Shown: in pieces, positions 7,107-15,926 of the stretch | How the letters are laid out: each line of letters opens with the position of its first letter | How positions within the stretch are numbered: position 1 is the first letter of the stretch | Position numbers and translations under genes: made by a program | From: UBA1479 sp048263775 | GTDB taxonomy: Bacteria; Pseudomonadota; Alphaproteobacteria; Rhodospirillales; Casp-alpha2 | Direction: 5' to 3' | NCBI GenBank assembly: GCA_048263775.1 | Contig: JBLXDU010000005.1 | Coordinates: 124,001 to 188,000 of the forward strand | Length of the DNA: 64,000 nt | The notes under the pieces: generated by a model | What the model was told of the DNA's origin: nothing | Databases searched by the model: none | What the model saw: only the letters and a program-made list of their open reading frames with translations

Positions 7107-8306
7107 ATGCGCAATGCCGTCATCGGCATCGTCGTGGGATTGGTTGTCGGCGTTGTCCTGGGGGTTTCCATCATCGCCCCCCGCCTGAACGCATCGCTGC
7201 CCGAAACCGCCGCCCAGGCCGTGGCAGAACTCACCCCCGAGCCAGGCACGCCGAAAGAACCCTCCCCAGCATCGACCGCAGAGATATCTGCCCTGCCCGC
7301 CACTGCGGAAAGCCTGCTGGCCCCCGCCATCACCCCCGACCCCATCGTGCGCTGGCGCATGGAAAGCGCCTTTGCCAGCGCCCTGCCGCAGTTGGGTGCC
7401 CAGGCCAAACGAATCGAAACGGAAATCTGGCGCGTGTCCGCCGGCGGGATGGAGATCGCTTTCAACGAACCGGGGACCCTGATTCAAGGCAAGGATATGG
7501 TTAGCGCGGTCAAGGACGGCACCGTCGACGCAGCCTTCGTCGCCCCCGAAAGCTGGCCGGCGACCATCCCCGCCTTGCAACTGTTCGGCGCCGTGCCGTT
7601 CGGCCCACGGGCCGAGGAATACCTGGCCTGGCTCTATTTCGGCGGCGGCGAAAAGCTGTTGAACAGCCTGGCCGAAGGCCTGGGCGTGCGGATCGTGGTC
7701 TGCGGGCTGGTGTCGCCCGAAGGGGCCGGTTGGTACCGACGGCCGTTGACCACGGTCGAAGACCTGAAAGGCCTGCGGGTACGCATGACCGGTCTTGGCG
7801 CGCGCGTGATGAACCGCCTGGGTGCGAAGACCGTGGCCCTGAACGAAGGGGAAATCTTCCACGCTCTGGAAACCGGGGCCATCGACGCCGCCGAATATTC
7901 CATGCCCGCCATCGATGTGCAGCTCGGCCTGCACCGCATGGCGCGGAATTACTATTTCCCCGGCTGGCATCAGCCGGCGACGCTGCTGGCGCTGGTCATC
8001 AACAACGACCGCTGGGCCAACCTCAAGCCGGTGCAGCGCTCACAACTGCGCGCCGTGTGCGGCGACAATGTGCGTCATGGCCTGGCCGAGGGCGAGGCCT
8101 CACAGTACCGGGCCCTTCTGAACCTGACCAAGGAAGGCGTGACCGTGCGCCGCTGGCCGCGGGAAATTCTCGGTAAACTGTCCAAGGCCTGGGACGAGGT
8201 CGCGCGCGACACGGCGAAGCAGGACAAGGATTTCGCCAAGGTGTGGAAATCGCTCGATCGGTTTCGCAAGGATTACGCCGTCTGGCGCGACGCGGGCGGC
8301 AGATAA
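7107..8306 (+). CDS. Orphan TRAP transporter substrate-binding protein, DctP family
   Basis: 399 residues. An N-terminal hydrophobic segment (residues 1-28, AVIGIVVGLVVGVVLGVSII) acts as signal or anchor, then an Ala/Pro-rich linker, then a DctP/TakP-type domain: WRMESAF, the arginine-containing LKGLRVRMTG motif expected to clamp a carboxylate, and GAIDAAEYSMP. Such proteins deliver organic acids to a DctQM permease. The ATG at 7107 follows AAAGG; the frame is open 18 codons further. No permease adjoins it (the one at 11.7-14.3 kb belongs to the TAXI type), so its partner is elsewhere. Confidence 0.85.
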   Translation: MRNAVIGIVVGLVVGVVLGVSIIAPRLNASLPETAAQAVAELTPEPGTPKEPSPASTAEISALPATAESLLAPAITPDPIVRWRMESAFASALPQLGAQAKRIETEIWRVSAGGMEIAFNEPGTLIQGKDMVSAVKDGTVDAAFVAPESWPATIPALQLFGAVPFGPRAEEYLAWLYFGGGEKLLNSLAEGLGVRIVVCGLVSPEGAGWYRRPLTTVEDLKGLRVRMTGLGARVMNRLGAKTVALNEGEIFHALETGAIDAAEYSMPAIDVQLGLHRMARNYYFPGWHQPATLLALVINNDRWANLKPVQRSQLRAVCGDNVRHGLAEGEASQYRALLNLTKEGVTVRRWPREILGKLSKAWDEVARDTAKQDKDFAKVWKSLDRFRKDYAVWRDAGGR

Positions 8307-8340
8307 GCTCCACTCCGCTCATTCTTCCTGATCGGCTTGC

Positions 8341-9504
8341 TTACCGGCCCGCGCCGACCACGGCATCCGGCCCGTCATCCCCCAGCACATCGGCGGGCAA
8401 TTCATCCATCTTGGTCAGCAGATATTCCAGGTCCGAGGACTCGAACTCGACGCCCAGATCGTCGTACTGGGTCATGATCCGCTCGATCATGCGCCGGGCA
8501 TAACGTTCGCGGTCATTCTCGCCGCCGTCCATCTGCGTTTCCCGGCTGACATCCAGCGCCGCGCGCACGGCCATGAACTGGGCCGGCGGCAGCTTGGCCT
8601 TGTCGAACACGGCGCGCAGCCCCAGAGGGCCGCGGTCGTGGATCAGGCGCCGCGCGTTATCCAGCGTGACCCCCGCCCGTGTCGCCATCGCGCACTCGAA
8701 GAACGTGATGTCGCCCATGCAGAGTGCCCGCAGGGTGATCGACGGCGTCAGGCGGCCGTTGTCGTTTAACTGGCGGGCCAGGATCATCACGTCATCGACA
8801 CTGGAATCGGAGGACAGGCTGATGGTTGCCCGTTCACGCGATTGCAGGATGATGTCCGTGGTCATCGCCGCCGGCAGTTCGTGGCGCTTGACCAACTCGT
8901 CACGCAGGTTTTCCGACACCAAGGTCACCAAGCGTTCGGCCACCGTCACCGGCAAAGAGGCCCGGTTGACCATGGCTGACTGCACCCCGGCGCGGTCGCC
9001 GAAATCGTCGACCACCTTCTGGAACGTGCTTTCGGAAATCGCCGCTCCCTCGTTAGCGACCAGACGGGTCACCGCCGCCTCGTTGCCGGAACTGACCAGA
9101 GCATCGGACAATGCCTCCGACACGGTGGCGCGCCCGGCGACGGCTTCCTGCTTGGCGGGGTCTTGCGACCCGATGATGGCGATCAGGTCATCATCGTTGA
9201 GAACCTGGGAAAATTCGATCATCGGCAACGCCACCTGGTCGATGTCGTTGGCCAGTGCCACCGCCACGTCATGCGGCACGTTGCCGTTCTGCTTCAGGTT
9301 TTCCGTCAACGCCTGACGTACGCGGACTTCCGCGTCCTTGACCATCAGGCGAAAAATTTCTTCTGCCAGGGCCCGCTCGGTGGGGCTTAGCTTGCCGGGA
9401 TCGAAGGCCACGGCGACCTTGGCCGCGGTTGCCGCGCGGTTGTCCGGCGTGGGGTCGGACAAAAGCTTGGCGACATCCGCTTTGCTTAGATTATCTGCTG
9501 GCAT
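8341..9504 (-). CDS. DUF2336 domain protein
   Basis: A 387-residue soluble, almost wholly alpha-helical protein with HEAT-like repeats (ISFDPGKLSPTERALAEEIFRL-type helices near residues 30-55, then repeated Val/Leu/Ala helices). It matches the alphaproteobacterial DUF2336 family, whose molecular role is not established; some members are linked to chemotaxis or cell-cycle loci. Here it ends convergently with the DctP gene 34 bases away and starts divergently from the cytochrome c gene. No catalytic motif visible. Confidence 0.75.
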   Translation of the reverse strand: MPADNLSKADVAKLLSDPTPDNRAATAAKVAVAFDPGKLSPTERALAEEIFRLMVKDAEVRVRQALTENLKQNGNVPHDVAVALANDIDQVALPMIEFSQVLNDDDLIAIIGSQDPAKQEAVAGRATVSEALSDALVSSGNEAAVTRLVANEGAAISESTFQKVVDDFGDRAGVQSAMVNRASLPVTVAERLVTLVSENLRDELVKRHELPAAMTTDIILQSRERATISLSSDSSVDDVMILARQLNDNGRLTPSITLRALCMGDITFFECAMATRAGVTLDNARRLIHDRGPLGLRAVFDKAKLPPAQFMAVRAALDVSRETQMDGGENDRERYARRMIERIMTQYDDLGVEFESSDLEYLLTKMDELPADVLGDDGPDAVVGAGR

Positions 9505-9722
9505 GAGTCTGCAACGCTCCTTTCACAGTCCGGGGAATCCCCCATGACTGCGCCCACGACTTCCATGATGCACAGTATAATGCGGATCGGCGGGCGAATG
9601 AAATCATCTCCGCCGGCCAGGGTTGCCGATTGCGCATTCCCGGCGTGATGCAGATAATGCGAGCCCACCTGTAAGGGTGCGCCCAAGATTACCAACCAAA
9701 ACACGACGAAGGGTTTTGTCTC

Positions 9723-10139
9723 ATGAAACATGCTTCCTTGATGGCCGCCGCGGTCGCCGGCTTCGCGGCATCGATGATGGTCGCCGCGGCGCCCGTTCAG
9801 GCCGACGCCGCCAAGGCGTTCAAGAAAAACCGCTGCGCCCAATGTCATACGGTGTCGGGCAAACACACCATCGGCCCGTCCCTCAATGGCATCATCGGCC
9901 GCAAGGCCGGCACGGCCGAAGGCTTCAAGACGTCACGCTATTCCAGTTCCATGGTCGCCGCCGGTGAAAAGGGCCTGGTCTGGGACGCCAAGTCACTCGA
10001 CGGCTATCTCGCCGACCCCAAGCAGTTCCTGCGGGACTACCTGAGCGACCCCAAGGCATCGACCAAGATGGCCTATCCGGGCCTGAAGAAGGCAGACGAG
10101 CGCGCCCTGGTCATCGAATACCTGACCAACGCGAAGTGA
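9723..10139 (+). CDS. Periplasmic class I cytochrome c (c2-like)
   Basis: 138 residues: a signal peptide of about 27 residues (cleaved after VQA), one heme c site CAQCH at residues 38-42, and a candidate axial methionine M116 in KMAYPGL. Length and the GPSLNGIIGRKAGTAEGF segment fit soluble cytochrome c2/c550 electron carriers that shuttle between the bc1 complex and terminal oxidases. It is a single-gene unit, divergent from the DUF2336 gene and ended by a strong hairpin shared with the TAXI gene. Confidence 0.9.
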   Translation: MKHASLMAAAVAGFAASMMVAAAPVQADAAKAFKKNRCAQCHTVSGKHTIGPSLNGIIGRKAGTAEGFKTSRYSSSMVAAGEKGLVWDAKSLDGYLADPKQFLRDYLSDPKASTKMAYPGLKKADERALVIEYLTNAK

Positions 10140-10145
10140 CCGGAT

Positions 10146-10172
10146 CGCCGCGGCCGCCCAGCGGCCGCGGCG
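10146..10172. terminator. Bidirectional hairpin between convergent genes
   Basis: Perfect 12-base arms, CGCCGCGGCCGC and GCGGCCGCGGCG, around a CCA loop, placed exactly between the ends of the cytochrome c gene and the TAXI gene. It has no clean T run on either side, so termination strength is uncertain. Confidence 0.6.
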
Positions 10173-10175
10173 CCT

Positions 10176-11150
10176 TCACTTAATCAGTCCCGCCTCCCGA
10201 AAGTACCGCGCGGCCCCCGCGTGCAGAGGGGCGGTCAGGGAATCTCGCACCATTTCCTCTTTCCGCAGATTGGCCAGGGCCGGGTGCATATCGCGGAAGA
10301 CATCAAAATTATCGAACACGGCCTTCACGATCGTATAAATGACTTCGGGCTTGGTCTTGGTCGAACTGACCAGCGTTGCGCCGACACCGAATGTCTTTAT
10401 GTCTTTCGGGTTGCCCCGATACATGCCGCCCGGAATCACCGCCCAGCGATAGAAAGGGCTGGTCTTGACCAGCGCCTGGATGCCCGGGCCGTCGATCGGC
10501 ACCAGCACCGCGGCGCAGGCGTTCGCCGTTTCGCGGGTCGCGGCGGATGGATGGCCGACCAGCGCGAAGAAGGCATCAACCTTGTTGTCGCACAGGGCCT
10601 CCCCCTGCTGGTTGGCCTTGAACTCGGCCGCCAATCCCAGATCGCGACGGGTCCAACCAAGCGCCTGTTCGATCACCTGCCAGGTTGCCAGCGTCCCTGA
10701 ACCGGGATTGCCGATGTTCATGCGCCGGCCCTTGACGTCGTTGATGTGCTTGATGCCCGAATCCGCCCGCGCCATAAGGGTCACCGGCTCAGCATGCAGC
10801 GAGAACACGGAGCGCAACTCGCTATAAGGGCCGCGTTTCTCGAACGGCCCTTCGCCGCGCAAAGCGCTGTACTGGGTATCGGACTGGGCCAACCCCAGGT
10901 CCAGATCGCCGGAGCGGATCGCGTTGATGTTGAACACCGACCCAAAGGTCGATTCAGCCGAACAGCGCACGCCATGGTCCTTGCGGCCCTTGTTGACCAG
11001 CCGACAAATGGCCCCGCCGGCGGGGAAATAGACCCCCGTAACCCCGCCCGTGCCGACCGAAATGAATTCGGCTGCCCGCGCTGCCCCCGGCCCCACCGCC
11101 GTCCAGACGATGGACAGCACCATGATCAAAGCACCCGGTCTAACCCACAT
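10176..11150 (-). CDS. TAXI-family TRAP solute-binding protein (copy 1)
   Basis: About 324 residues with a signal peptide ending AARA/AEF. The mature protein opens FISVGTGGVTGVYFPAGG, the TAXI hallmark, and carries the conserved VNIGNPGSGTLATWQ-type loop (here MNIGNPGSG) and PGGMYRGNP. ATG at 11150 is preceded by GGGAG at 7 bases; an open frame to 11213 lacks this. It is last in line after the permease and universal stress protein genes and is a clear paralogue of the binding protein at 14469-15452 (shared GGMYRGNP, FGV.AT.VSS and KAVFDNF blocks). The 142-base gap to the stress protein gene may hold its own promoter. Confidence 0.9.
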   Translation of the reverse strand: MWVRPGALIMVLSIVWTAVGPGAARAAEFISVGTGGVTGVYFPAGGAICRLVNKGRKDHGVRCSAESTFGSVFNINAIRSGDLDLGLAQSDTQYSALRGEGPFEKRGPYSELRSVFSLHAEPVTLMARADSGIKHINDVKGRRMNIGNPGSGTLATWQVIEQALGWTRRDLGLAAEFKANQQGEALCDNKVDAFFALVGHPSAATRETANACAAVLVPIDGPGIQALVKTSPFYRWAVIPGGMYRGNPKDIKTFGVGATLVSSTKTKPEVIYTIVKAVFDNFDVFRDMHPALANLRKEEMVRDSLTAPLHAGAARYFREAGLIK

Positions 11151-11292
11151 TCGTCTGCTCCCTGGTGGATGCCTGCTGCCTATGTTCCGTGCGAAGGACA
11201 CCATCGGCCCCACGCGCTCGGATGATAGCCGTTCCCATAGCGTTTGATGAGGCCTGATATATACGGAAATGCCTGGGGCCGAATGCCGCCGG

Positions 11293-11715
11293 TCAGTGGC
11301 GGACGATCAGGACTGATTGCTTGGCCTGATGGGCGACCTTATCCGCATTATGGCCGAGCATGTCGGCGTCGGTGCGCCGGTCACAGAGGATGATCAAGTC
11401 GCAATCGGTTTCCTTCGCGCCGCGGAGGATTTCCTCATAGACCCGGCCGTGGCCGACGATGTGCTGTTTCTTGATCCCGCTCGGGATGTTCGCCTTGGTC
11501 CAGGTATGCAGGCGGGCGGCCGCTTCTTCCATGGTTTTCTTTTCATAGCCTTTGGGAAAGAAATTGGCGACCAGGGAGGACCCGAAGGTCGGGATGACGA
11601 CCATCACATGGAGCGTCGCCCCGAACTTTTCAGCAAGTTCGATGGCGATCGGCGCGGAGGCCGTCCAGGACGATTTGTCGTCAATGTCGATGGCAAGGAG
11701 GATGTCCTTATACAT
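11293..11715 (-). CDS. Universal stress protein linked to the TRAP permease (TeaD-like)
   Basis: 140 residues with the Usp alpha/beta fold (MYKDILLAIDIDDKSSW at the start, LIILCDRR and SVLIVRH at the end). The usual ATP-loop G-x2-G-x9-G-S is replaced by DADMLGHNADKVAHQA, the variant seen in stress proteins encoded beside TRAP permeases. It starts 18 bases after the permease stop, so it is co-transcribed. In Halomonas the TeaD protein in this position modulates ectoine uptake through its TRAP transporter; a similar regulatory role is inferred here. Confidence 0.88.
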   Translation of the reverse strand: MYKDILLAIDIDDKSSWTASAPIAIELAEKFGATLHVMVVIPTFGSSLVANFFPKGYEKKTMEEAAARLHTWTKANIPSGIKKQHIVGHGRVYEEILRGAKETDCDLIILCDRRTDADMLGHNADKVAHQAKQSVLIVRH

Positions 11716-11733
11716 GTCTTACGGGCTCCTCGG

Positions 11734-14325
11734 TCAGGCCGCCTGGGCCGATGTTTTGCGGATACGTGCTTTCTGCGCCAGGACGACCAGACACAGAATC
11801 AGCAACGCGGGAAGATAGACCCAATACTTGTTCAGCTGATCGGCCGGTTGCAGGACATGGGTGATTTCCTGATCCCAATCCAGGCCCGCCTTCTTGGCTT
11901 CGGAACCGAAGGCGACGTCATCGATCAGAACTTTACCATCCTCCTGGCGGACCGTGATGCCGGCGGCCTTGATGCGCTCGTCCCCGCTTGCCGCCGGCCC
12001 CATGGGCAGCACGACCATCCATTCGCGGGGATTTCCGATATCGTCCTTGCCGGAGATCATCAGACGGATTTTTTCACCTTCCGGCGTCTTTTCGAAGGCC
12101 GTCGCCATTTCCGCCGGCTTGTGGTCGATGTAGGGTGCCGAAACCATGTCCATCCAGAACCCGGGCCGGAAGAACGAGAACGCCAACAACAGCAGCAGCG
12201 CCGTCTCCCATATCTTGCTTTTGGTCAGGAAGTAGCCCTGGGTCGCCGCCGCGAACAATAGCATCGCCAATGTCGCCGTGAGGAATATGAACACGCCGTG
12301 CAGGGCGTCCACGTCGATCAGCAGCAGATCCGTGTTGAAGATGAACAGGAACGGCAGCGCCGCCGTGCGTAGCGAATAGAAGAACGCGACGAAGCCGGTG
12401 CGGATCGGATCACCGCCGGATACGGCGGCGGCGGCAAAGGACGCCAACCCCACGGGCGGCGTCACATCGGCCATGATCCCGAAATAGAACACGAACAGAT
12501 GCACCGCGATCAGCGGCACGATCAGGCCGTTCTGCTGCCCCAGGGTCACGATGACAGGGGCCAGCAACGCCGACACCACGATGTAGTTCGCCGTGGTCGG
12601 CAGGCCCATGCCCAGGATCAGCGACAGGAAAGCGGTCAGGAACAGGATCGCCATCAAGTTGCCGCCGGACAGAACCTCGACCACGTCGGCCAGGGCCGAG
12701 CCCACGCCGGTCTGGCTGACCACGCCGACGATGATCCCGGCGGTCGCCGTGGCGATACCGATACCGATCATGTTGCGGGCCCCGGTGACCAGGCCGTCGA
12801 GCAATTCGTGCCAGCCGCGTTTGATTTGGGCGTTGAAATCCGTCTGGTTGCGGAAATAGGCGTATATCGGGCGCTGGGTCAGCAGGATGAAGATCATCAG
12901 CACCGAACCCCAGAACGCCGACAGGCCGGGCGACAGCTGTTCGACCATCAGGCACCACACCAGGACGATGACCGGCAGCAGGAAATGCAGGCCCGACTTG
13001 ATGGTCGGTGCCGGTTCGGGAAGGCTGAGCACCGGCTGGTTCGGGTCATCCATCTTGAGGTCCGGGTACTGGGCGGCAAAGCGCACCAGCAGGACATAGA
13101 CGACGGCAATACCAAAGGCGACGACGAGCGACGCATAGCCGCCCAGGATCGGCTTCATCCAGCCAAGCCCGTAATAGACCGCCAGCGACAGGCCGGACAC
13201 CATGGCGATGCCGAAGGCCAGACCAACCAGGCGCTGCACCCAAGGCTTGGGCTCGACCGCGCGCGGCAGGCCTTCCATACCCAGCTTCATGGCTTCCAGG
13301 TGTACGATGTAGACTAGGGCGATGTAGCTGATCAGGGCCGGAACGAAGGCGTGCTTGACCACGTCGAAATAGGGGATACCCACGTATTCGACCATGAGGA
13401 ATGCCGCAGCGCCCATGACGGGTGGCATGATCTGACCGTTGACCGAGGACGCGACCTCGACAGCCCCCGCCTTCTCGCTGGAAAACCCGACCCGCTTCAT
13501 AAGCGGAATGGTGAAGGTGCCGGTGGTCACGACGTTGGCGATGGAGGAGCCGGAGATCAGACCGGTCATGGCAGAGGCGACGACGGCGGCCTTGGCCGGG
13601 CCGCCCTTCATATGGCCCATCAGCGAGAACGCAACCTGAATGAAGTAGTTGCCCGCCCCGGCCTTGTCCAACAAGGCGCCGAACAGCACGAACAGGAACA
13701 CGAAACTGGTGGAAACACCGAGCGCGATGCCGAACACGCCTTCGGTGGTGATCCAGTGGTGGTTGACCACTTCGGCCAGGGAATTGCCCTTATGGGCGAT
13801 GATCCCGGGCATGTAGGGGCCCAGGAAGGTATAGAGCAGAAATACGGAGGCAACGATGGCAAGTGCCGGGCCCAGCGCCCGGCGGGTCGCTTCCAGCAGA
13901 AGCAGTACCCCGATCACGGCGACCACGAAGTCCTGTTCGATCGGCGCGCCAACACGGTCGGCGATGTCGCGGTAGAACACAAACAGATAGGACGCGCTGA
14001 TGGCGCCGACAAAGGCGAAGACGATGTCCAAGATGGGAATGTAATTGCGGGGCGAGCGGCTAAATGCCGGATAGGCCAGGAATGCGAGGAAGATCGCGAA
14101 GGCCAGATGGATCGAGCGGGCCTCGGTATCGTTAAACACGCCGATGTGCAGCGCGAAGGGCAGCGGTGACGCGAACCAAAGCTGGAACAAGGACCAAGCC
14201 AGGGCCGTGGAGAACAGGACCGCCGTCCAGACCTTGCCGGGTTGACGCCCACCGGTATCAGTCGATGCTACGAGGTCGGCCAACTCGTCGGTGCTGGCAC
14301 CGGTTTCTTTGGTCTGTTCGCTCAT
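11734..14325 (-). CDS. TRAP transporter fused permease (4TM/12TM) with C-terminal DUF3394 domain
   Basis: 863 residues. The first part (about 30-190) is the small DctQ-like four-helix unit, joined to a large DctM-like unit of about twelve helices (about 200-690) with the GLPTTANYIVVS and SGSSIANVVTTGTFTIPLMK motifs of TRAP-TAXI permeases. The C-terminal part (about 700-850) is a soluble PDZ-like DUF3394 domain closed by a last helix. It imports organic anions or amino-acid-like solutes with Na+ or H+, fed by a TAXI binding protein. Directly upstream is the TAXI gene at 14469-15452; directly downstream is a universal stress protein gene. Confidence 0.93.
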   Translation of the reverse strand: MSEQTKETGASTDELADLVASTDTGGRQPGKVWTAVLFSTALAWSLFQLWFASPLPFALHIGVFNDTEARSIHLAFAIFLAFLAYPAFSRSPRNYIPILDIVFAFVGAISASYLFVFYRDIADRVGAPIEQDFVVAVIGVLLLLEATRRALGPALAIVASVFLLYTFLGPYMPGIIAHKGNSLAEVVNHHWITTEGVFGIALGVSTSFVFLFVLFGALLDKAGAGNYFIQVAFSLMGHMKGGPAKAAVVASAMTGLISGSSIANVVTTGTFTIPLMKRVGFSSEKAGAVEVASSVNGQIMPPVMGAAAFLMVEYVGIPYFDVVKHAFVPALISYIALVYIVHLEAMKLGMEGLPRAVEPKPWVQRLVGLAFGIAMVSGLSLAVYYGLGWMKPILGGYASLVVAFGIAVVYVLLVRFAAQYPDLKMDDPNQPVLSLPEPAPTIKSGLHFLLPVIVLVWCLMVEQLSPGLSAFWGSVLMIFILLTQRPIYAYFRNQTDFNAQIKRGWHELLDGLVTGARNMIGIGIATATAGIIVGVVSQTGVGSALADVVEVLSGGNLMAILFLTAFLSLILGMGLPTTANYIVVSALLAPVIVTLGQQNGLIVPLIAVHLFVFYFGIMADVTPPVGLASFAAAAVSGGDPIRTGFVAFFYSLRTAALPFLFIFNTDLLLIDVDALHGVFIFLTATLAMLLFAAATQGYFLTKSKIWETALLLLLAFSFFRPGFWMDMVSAPYIDHKPAEMATAFEKTPEGEKIRLMISGKDDIGNPREWMVVLPMGPAASGDERIKAAGITVRQEDGKVLIDDVAFGSEAKKAGLDWDQEITHVLQPADQLNKYWVYLPALLILCLVVLAQKARIRKTSAQAA

Positions 14326-14430
14326 TGTCGTCTCGCTTTTTTCTCAGGCCCCCAAAGGCATCGCCGCGAAGGCGGTCGATGTGCCGTCCAGTGCCGGTCT
14401 CTCCCGTCCCGGCGATCGGCGGACGAAATG

Positions 14431-14458
14431 CTTCCCCGCCGGTGGCCCGGCGGGGAAG
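14431..14458 (-). promoter_or_regulatory. Stem-loop between binding-protein and permease genes
   Basis: Perfect 12-base arms, CTTCCCCGCCGG and CCGGCGGGGAAG, around a TGGC loop, 10 bases after the TAXI stop and 105 bases before the permease start. The minus strand continues CATTTCGTCC, not a proper U tract. Such hairpins often partly terminate and protect the upstream message so that the binding protein is made in excess over the permease; that role is inferred. Confidence 0.6.
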
Positions 14459-14468
14459 CCTTCGCTGA

Positions 14469-15452
14469 TTACTTCAACCAGCCTTTTTCCTTGTAGTACT
14501 TGGCCGCGCCGCTATGCAGCGGGGCCGAGTTGCCGGCGGCGATCATGTCCGTTTCCTTCAGATGTTCGAAGGCCGGGTGCAGCTTCTTGAAGCGCCCGAA
14601 GTTGTCGAACACGGCCTTGACGACCTGATAGACCACGTCGTCCGGCACCTTGGCCGAAGACACGAAGGTCGCCTTCACGCCGAAGGTCTTCACGTCGTCC
14701 GGGTTGCCCCGATACATGCCGCCCGGAACGGTGGCATGGGCGTAATAGGGATTGTCGGAAACCAGCTTGTCGATGGCCGGGCCGACCACGGGGATCAGGA
14801 GCGCGTCGGTCGTCGTCGTTGCTTCCTGGATCGAGCCGTTCGGATGACCCGCCGTGAACACGATGGCGTCGACCTTGTTATCGCCAAGCGCCGCCGCCTG
14901 TTCCGAGGACTTCAATTCGGACGCCAGGGAAAACGCGGACTCATCCCAACCGAGAGCTTCAAGCACGACGCTCATGGTCGCGCGCTGGCCGGAACCGGGG
15001 TTGCCGACATTGACGCGCTTGCCCTTCAGGTCATCAAACTTGGTGGCGCCGGAATCCTTGCGGGCAACCACGGTGAACGGCTCACCATGAACCGAGAACA
15101 CCGACCGCAGGTCCTTGAAGGCACCGTCGTCCTTGAACTTCGAGGTGCCGTGATAGGCATGATACTGCCAGTCGGACTGGGCCACGCCCATATCCTGGTT
15201 GCCTGCCTTGATGGCATTGATGTTGGCGATGGAACCACCGGTCGACGGCGCCGTGCACTTGATGCCGTGCTTCGACGTGTTGCGGTTGACCAGTTTGCAG
15301 ATCGACTGGCCGACGACGAAGTACACGCCGGTCTGCCCGCCGGTGCCGATGGTGATGAATTTCTCATCTGCTGCCTGGGCGCCGCCGAAGGTCGCCGCCA
15401 TCGCGGCGACGGCGACGGTCGCGGCCAGAGTTTTTCTCAGGAACATTTCCAT
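14469..15452 (-). CDS. TAXI-family TRAP solute-binding protein (copy 2, cognate of permease)
   Basis: 327 residues with a signal peptide cleaved near QAAD (about residue 27). The mature start FITIGTGGQTGVYFVVGQS is the TAXI signature, followed by VNVGNPGSG and PGGMYRGNPDDVK. It precedes the fused permease in the same direction and is the likely dedicated receptor. ATG at 15452 has GGAGG at a good distance. Two cysteines (SICKLVN and GIKCTAP) are shared in position with copies 1 and 3 and may be a disulfide. TAXI proteins are known to bind glutamate, 2-oxoglutarate or related solutes; the ligand here is not decided. Confidence 0.92.
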   Translation of the reverse strand: MEMFLRKTLAATVAVAAMAATFGGAQAADEKFITIGTGGQTGVYFVVGQSICKLVNRNTSKHGIKCTAPSTGGSIANINAIKAGNQDMGVAQSDWQYHAYHGTSKFKDDGAFKDLRSVFSVHGEPFTVVARKDSGATKFDDLKGKRVNVGNPGSGQRATMSVVLEALGWDESAFSLASELKSSEQAAALGDNKVDAIVFTAGHPNGSIQEATTTTDALLIPVVGPAIDKLVSDNPYYAHATVPGGMYRGNPDDVKTFGVKATFVSSAKVPDDVVYQVVKAVFDNFGRFKKLHPAFEHLKETDMIAAGNSAPLHSGAAKYYKEKGWLK

Positions 15453-15926
15453 TCCTCCTTGGATTTTATCGGGTTGGGTAATGAATGAACGCCGAGACGC
15501 GGCACAAGCCGCGCCGTTCGGCTTGGGGAGTCCCAGGATCCGCGTTCACCCCGATACGGGGCCGATGCGGACGTCCGGGTGATCCGCCGGGGACAAACCC
15601 GGCGTATCGGCGCGCAAGAACCTGGGGCCGCAGCCCCCGAAGCTGTCCCGCGGGACCGAATTTCGCTGAATGAATGGATAGGTTTCCGCCGCGCCGAGCC
15701 AGCGAACGGCCTGGTATACCAAGGAATAGGGCCGACTGCCGGCACCGGTGCACAAACTTTCACCGTTGGCGTCTTATTCAGACTGCCCCCTGAAAATGCC
15801 ATGTGATTCCCTGATCCATGTCGTTGCCGCGAAGTGTAACACATCGCCGGGAAAGGCCAACGGCGAAGATTAACCTTGTCTCATGCTGTGCGGAATTGTT
15901 CGGAAGAAAAACGAAAACACATGACC
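15453..15926. other. 474-base regulatory region of the TRAP operon
   Basis: No gene supported. Contains the 10-base palindrome TGGTATACCA (15712-15721) described separately. Short open frames on the minus strand here have no recognisable family, hydrophobic segment or good ribosome-binding site. Confidence 0.5.
15712..15721. promoter_or_regulatory. TGGTATACCA palindrome, possible GntR-type operator
   Basis: A perfect inverted repeat within CCTGGTATACCAAGG, about 260 bases before the TAXI start. GntR/FadR-family regulators, which often control organic acid and TRAP transporter genes, use operators of this form (TNGTATACNA). The regulator itself is not in the window. Confidence 0.35.

Noticed and set aside
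15485..15844. Open frames of 60-135 codons in the TRAP operon control region
   Set aside because: Ser/Arg/Pro-rich products typical of noncoding GC-rich DNA; no start signals or homology recognised.
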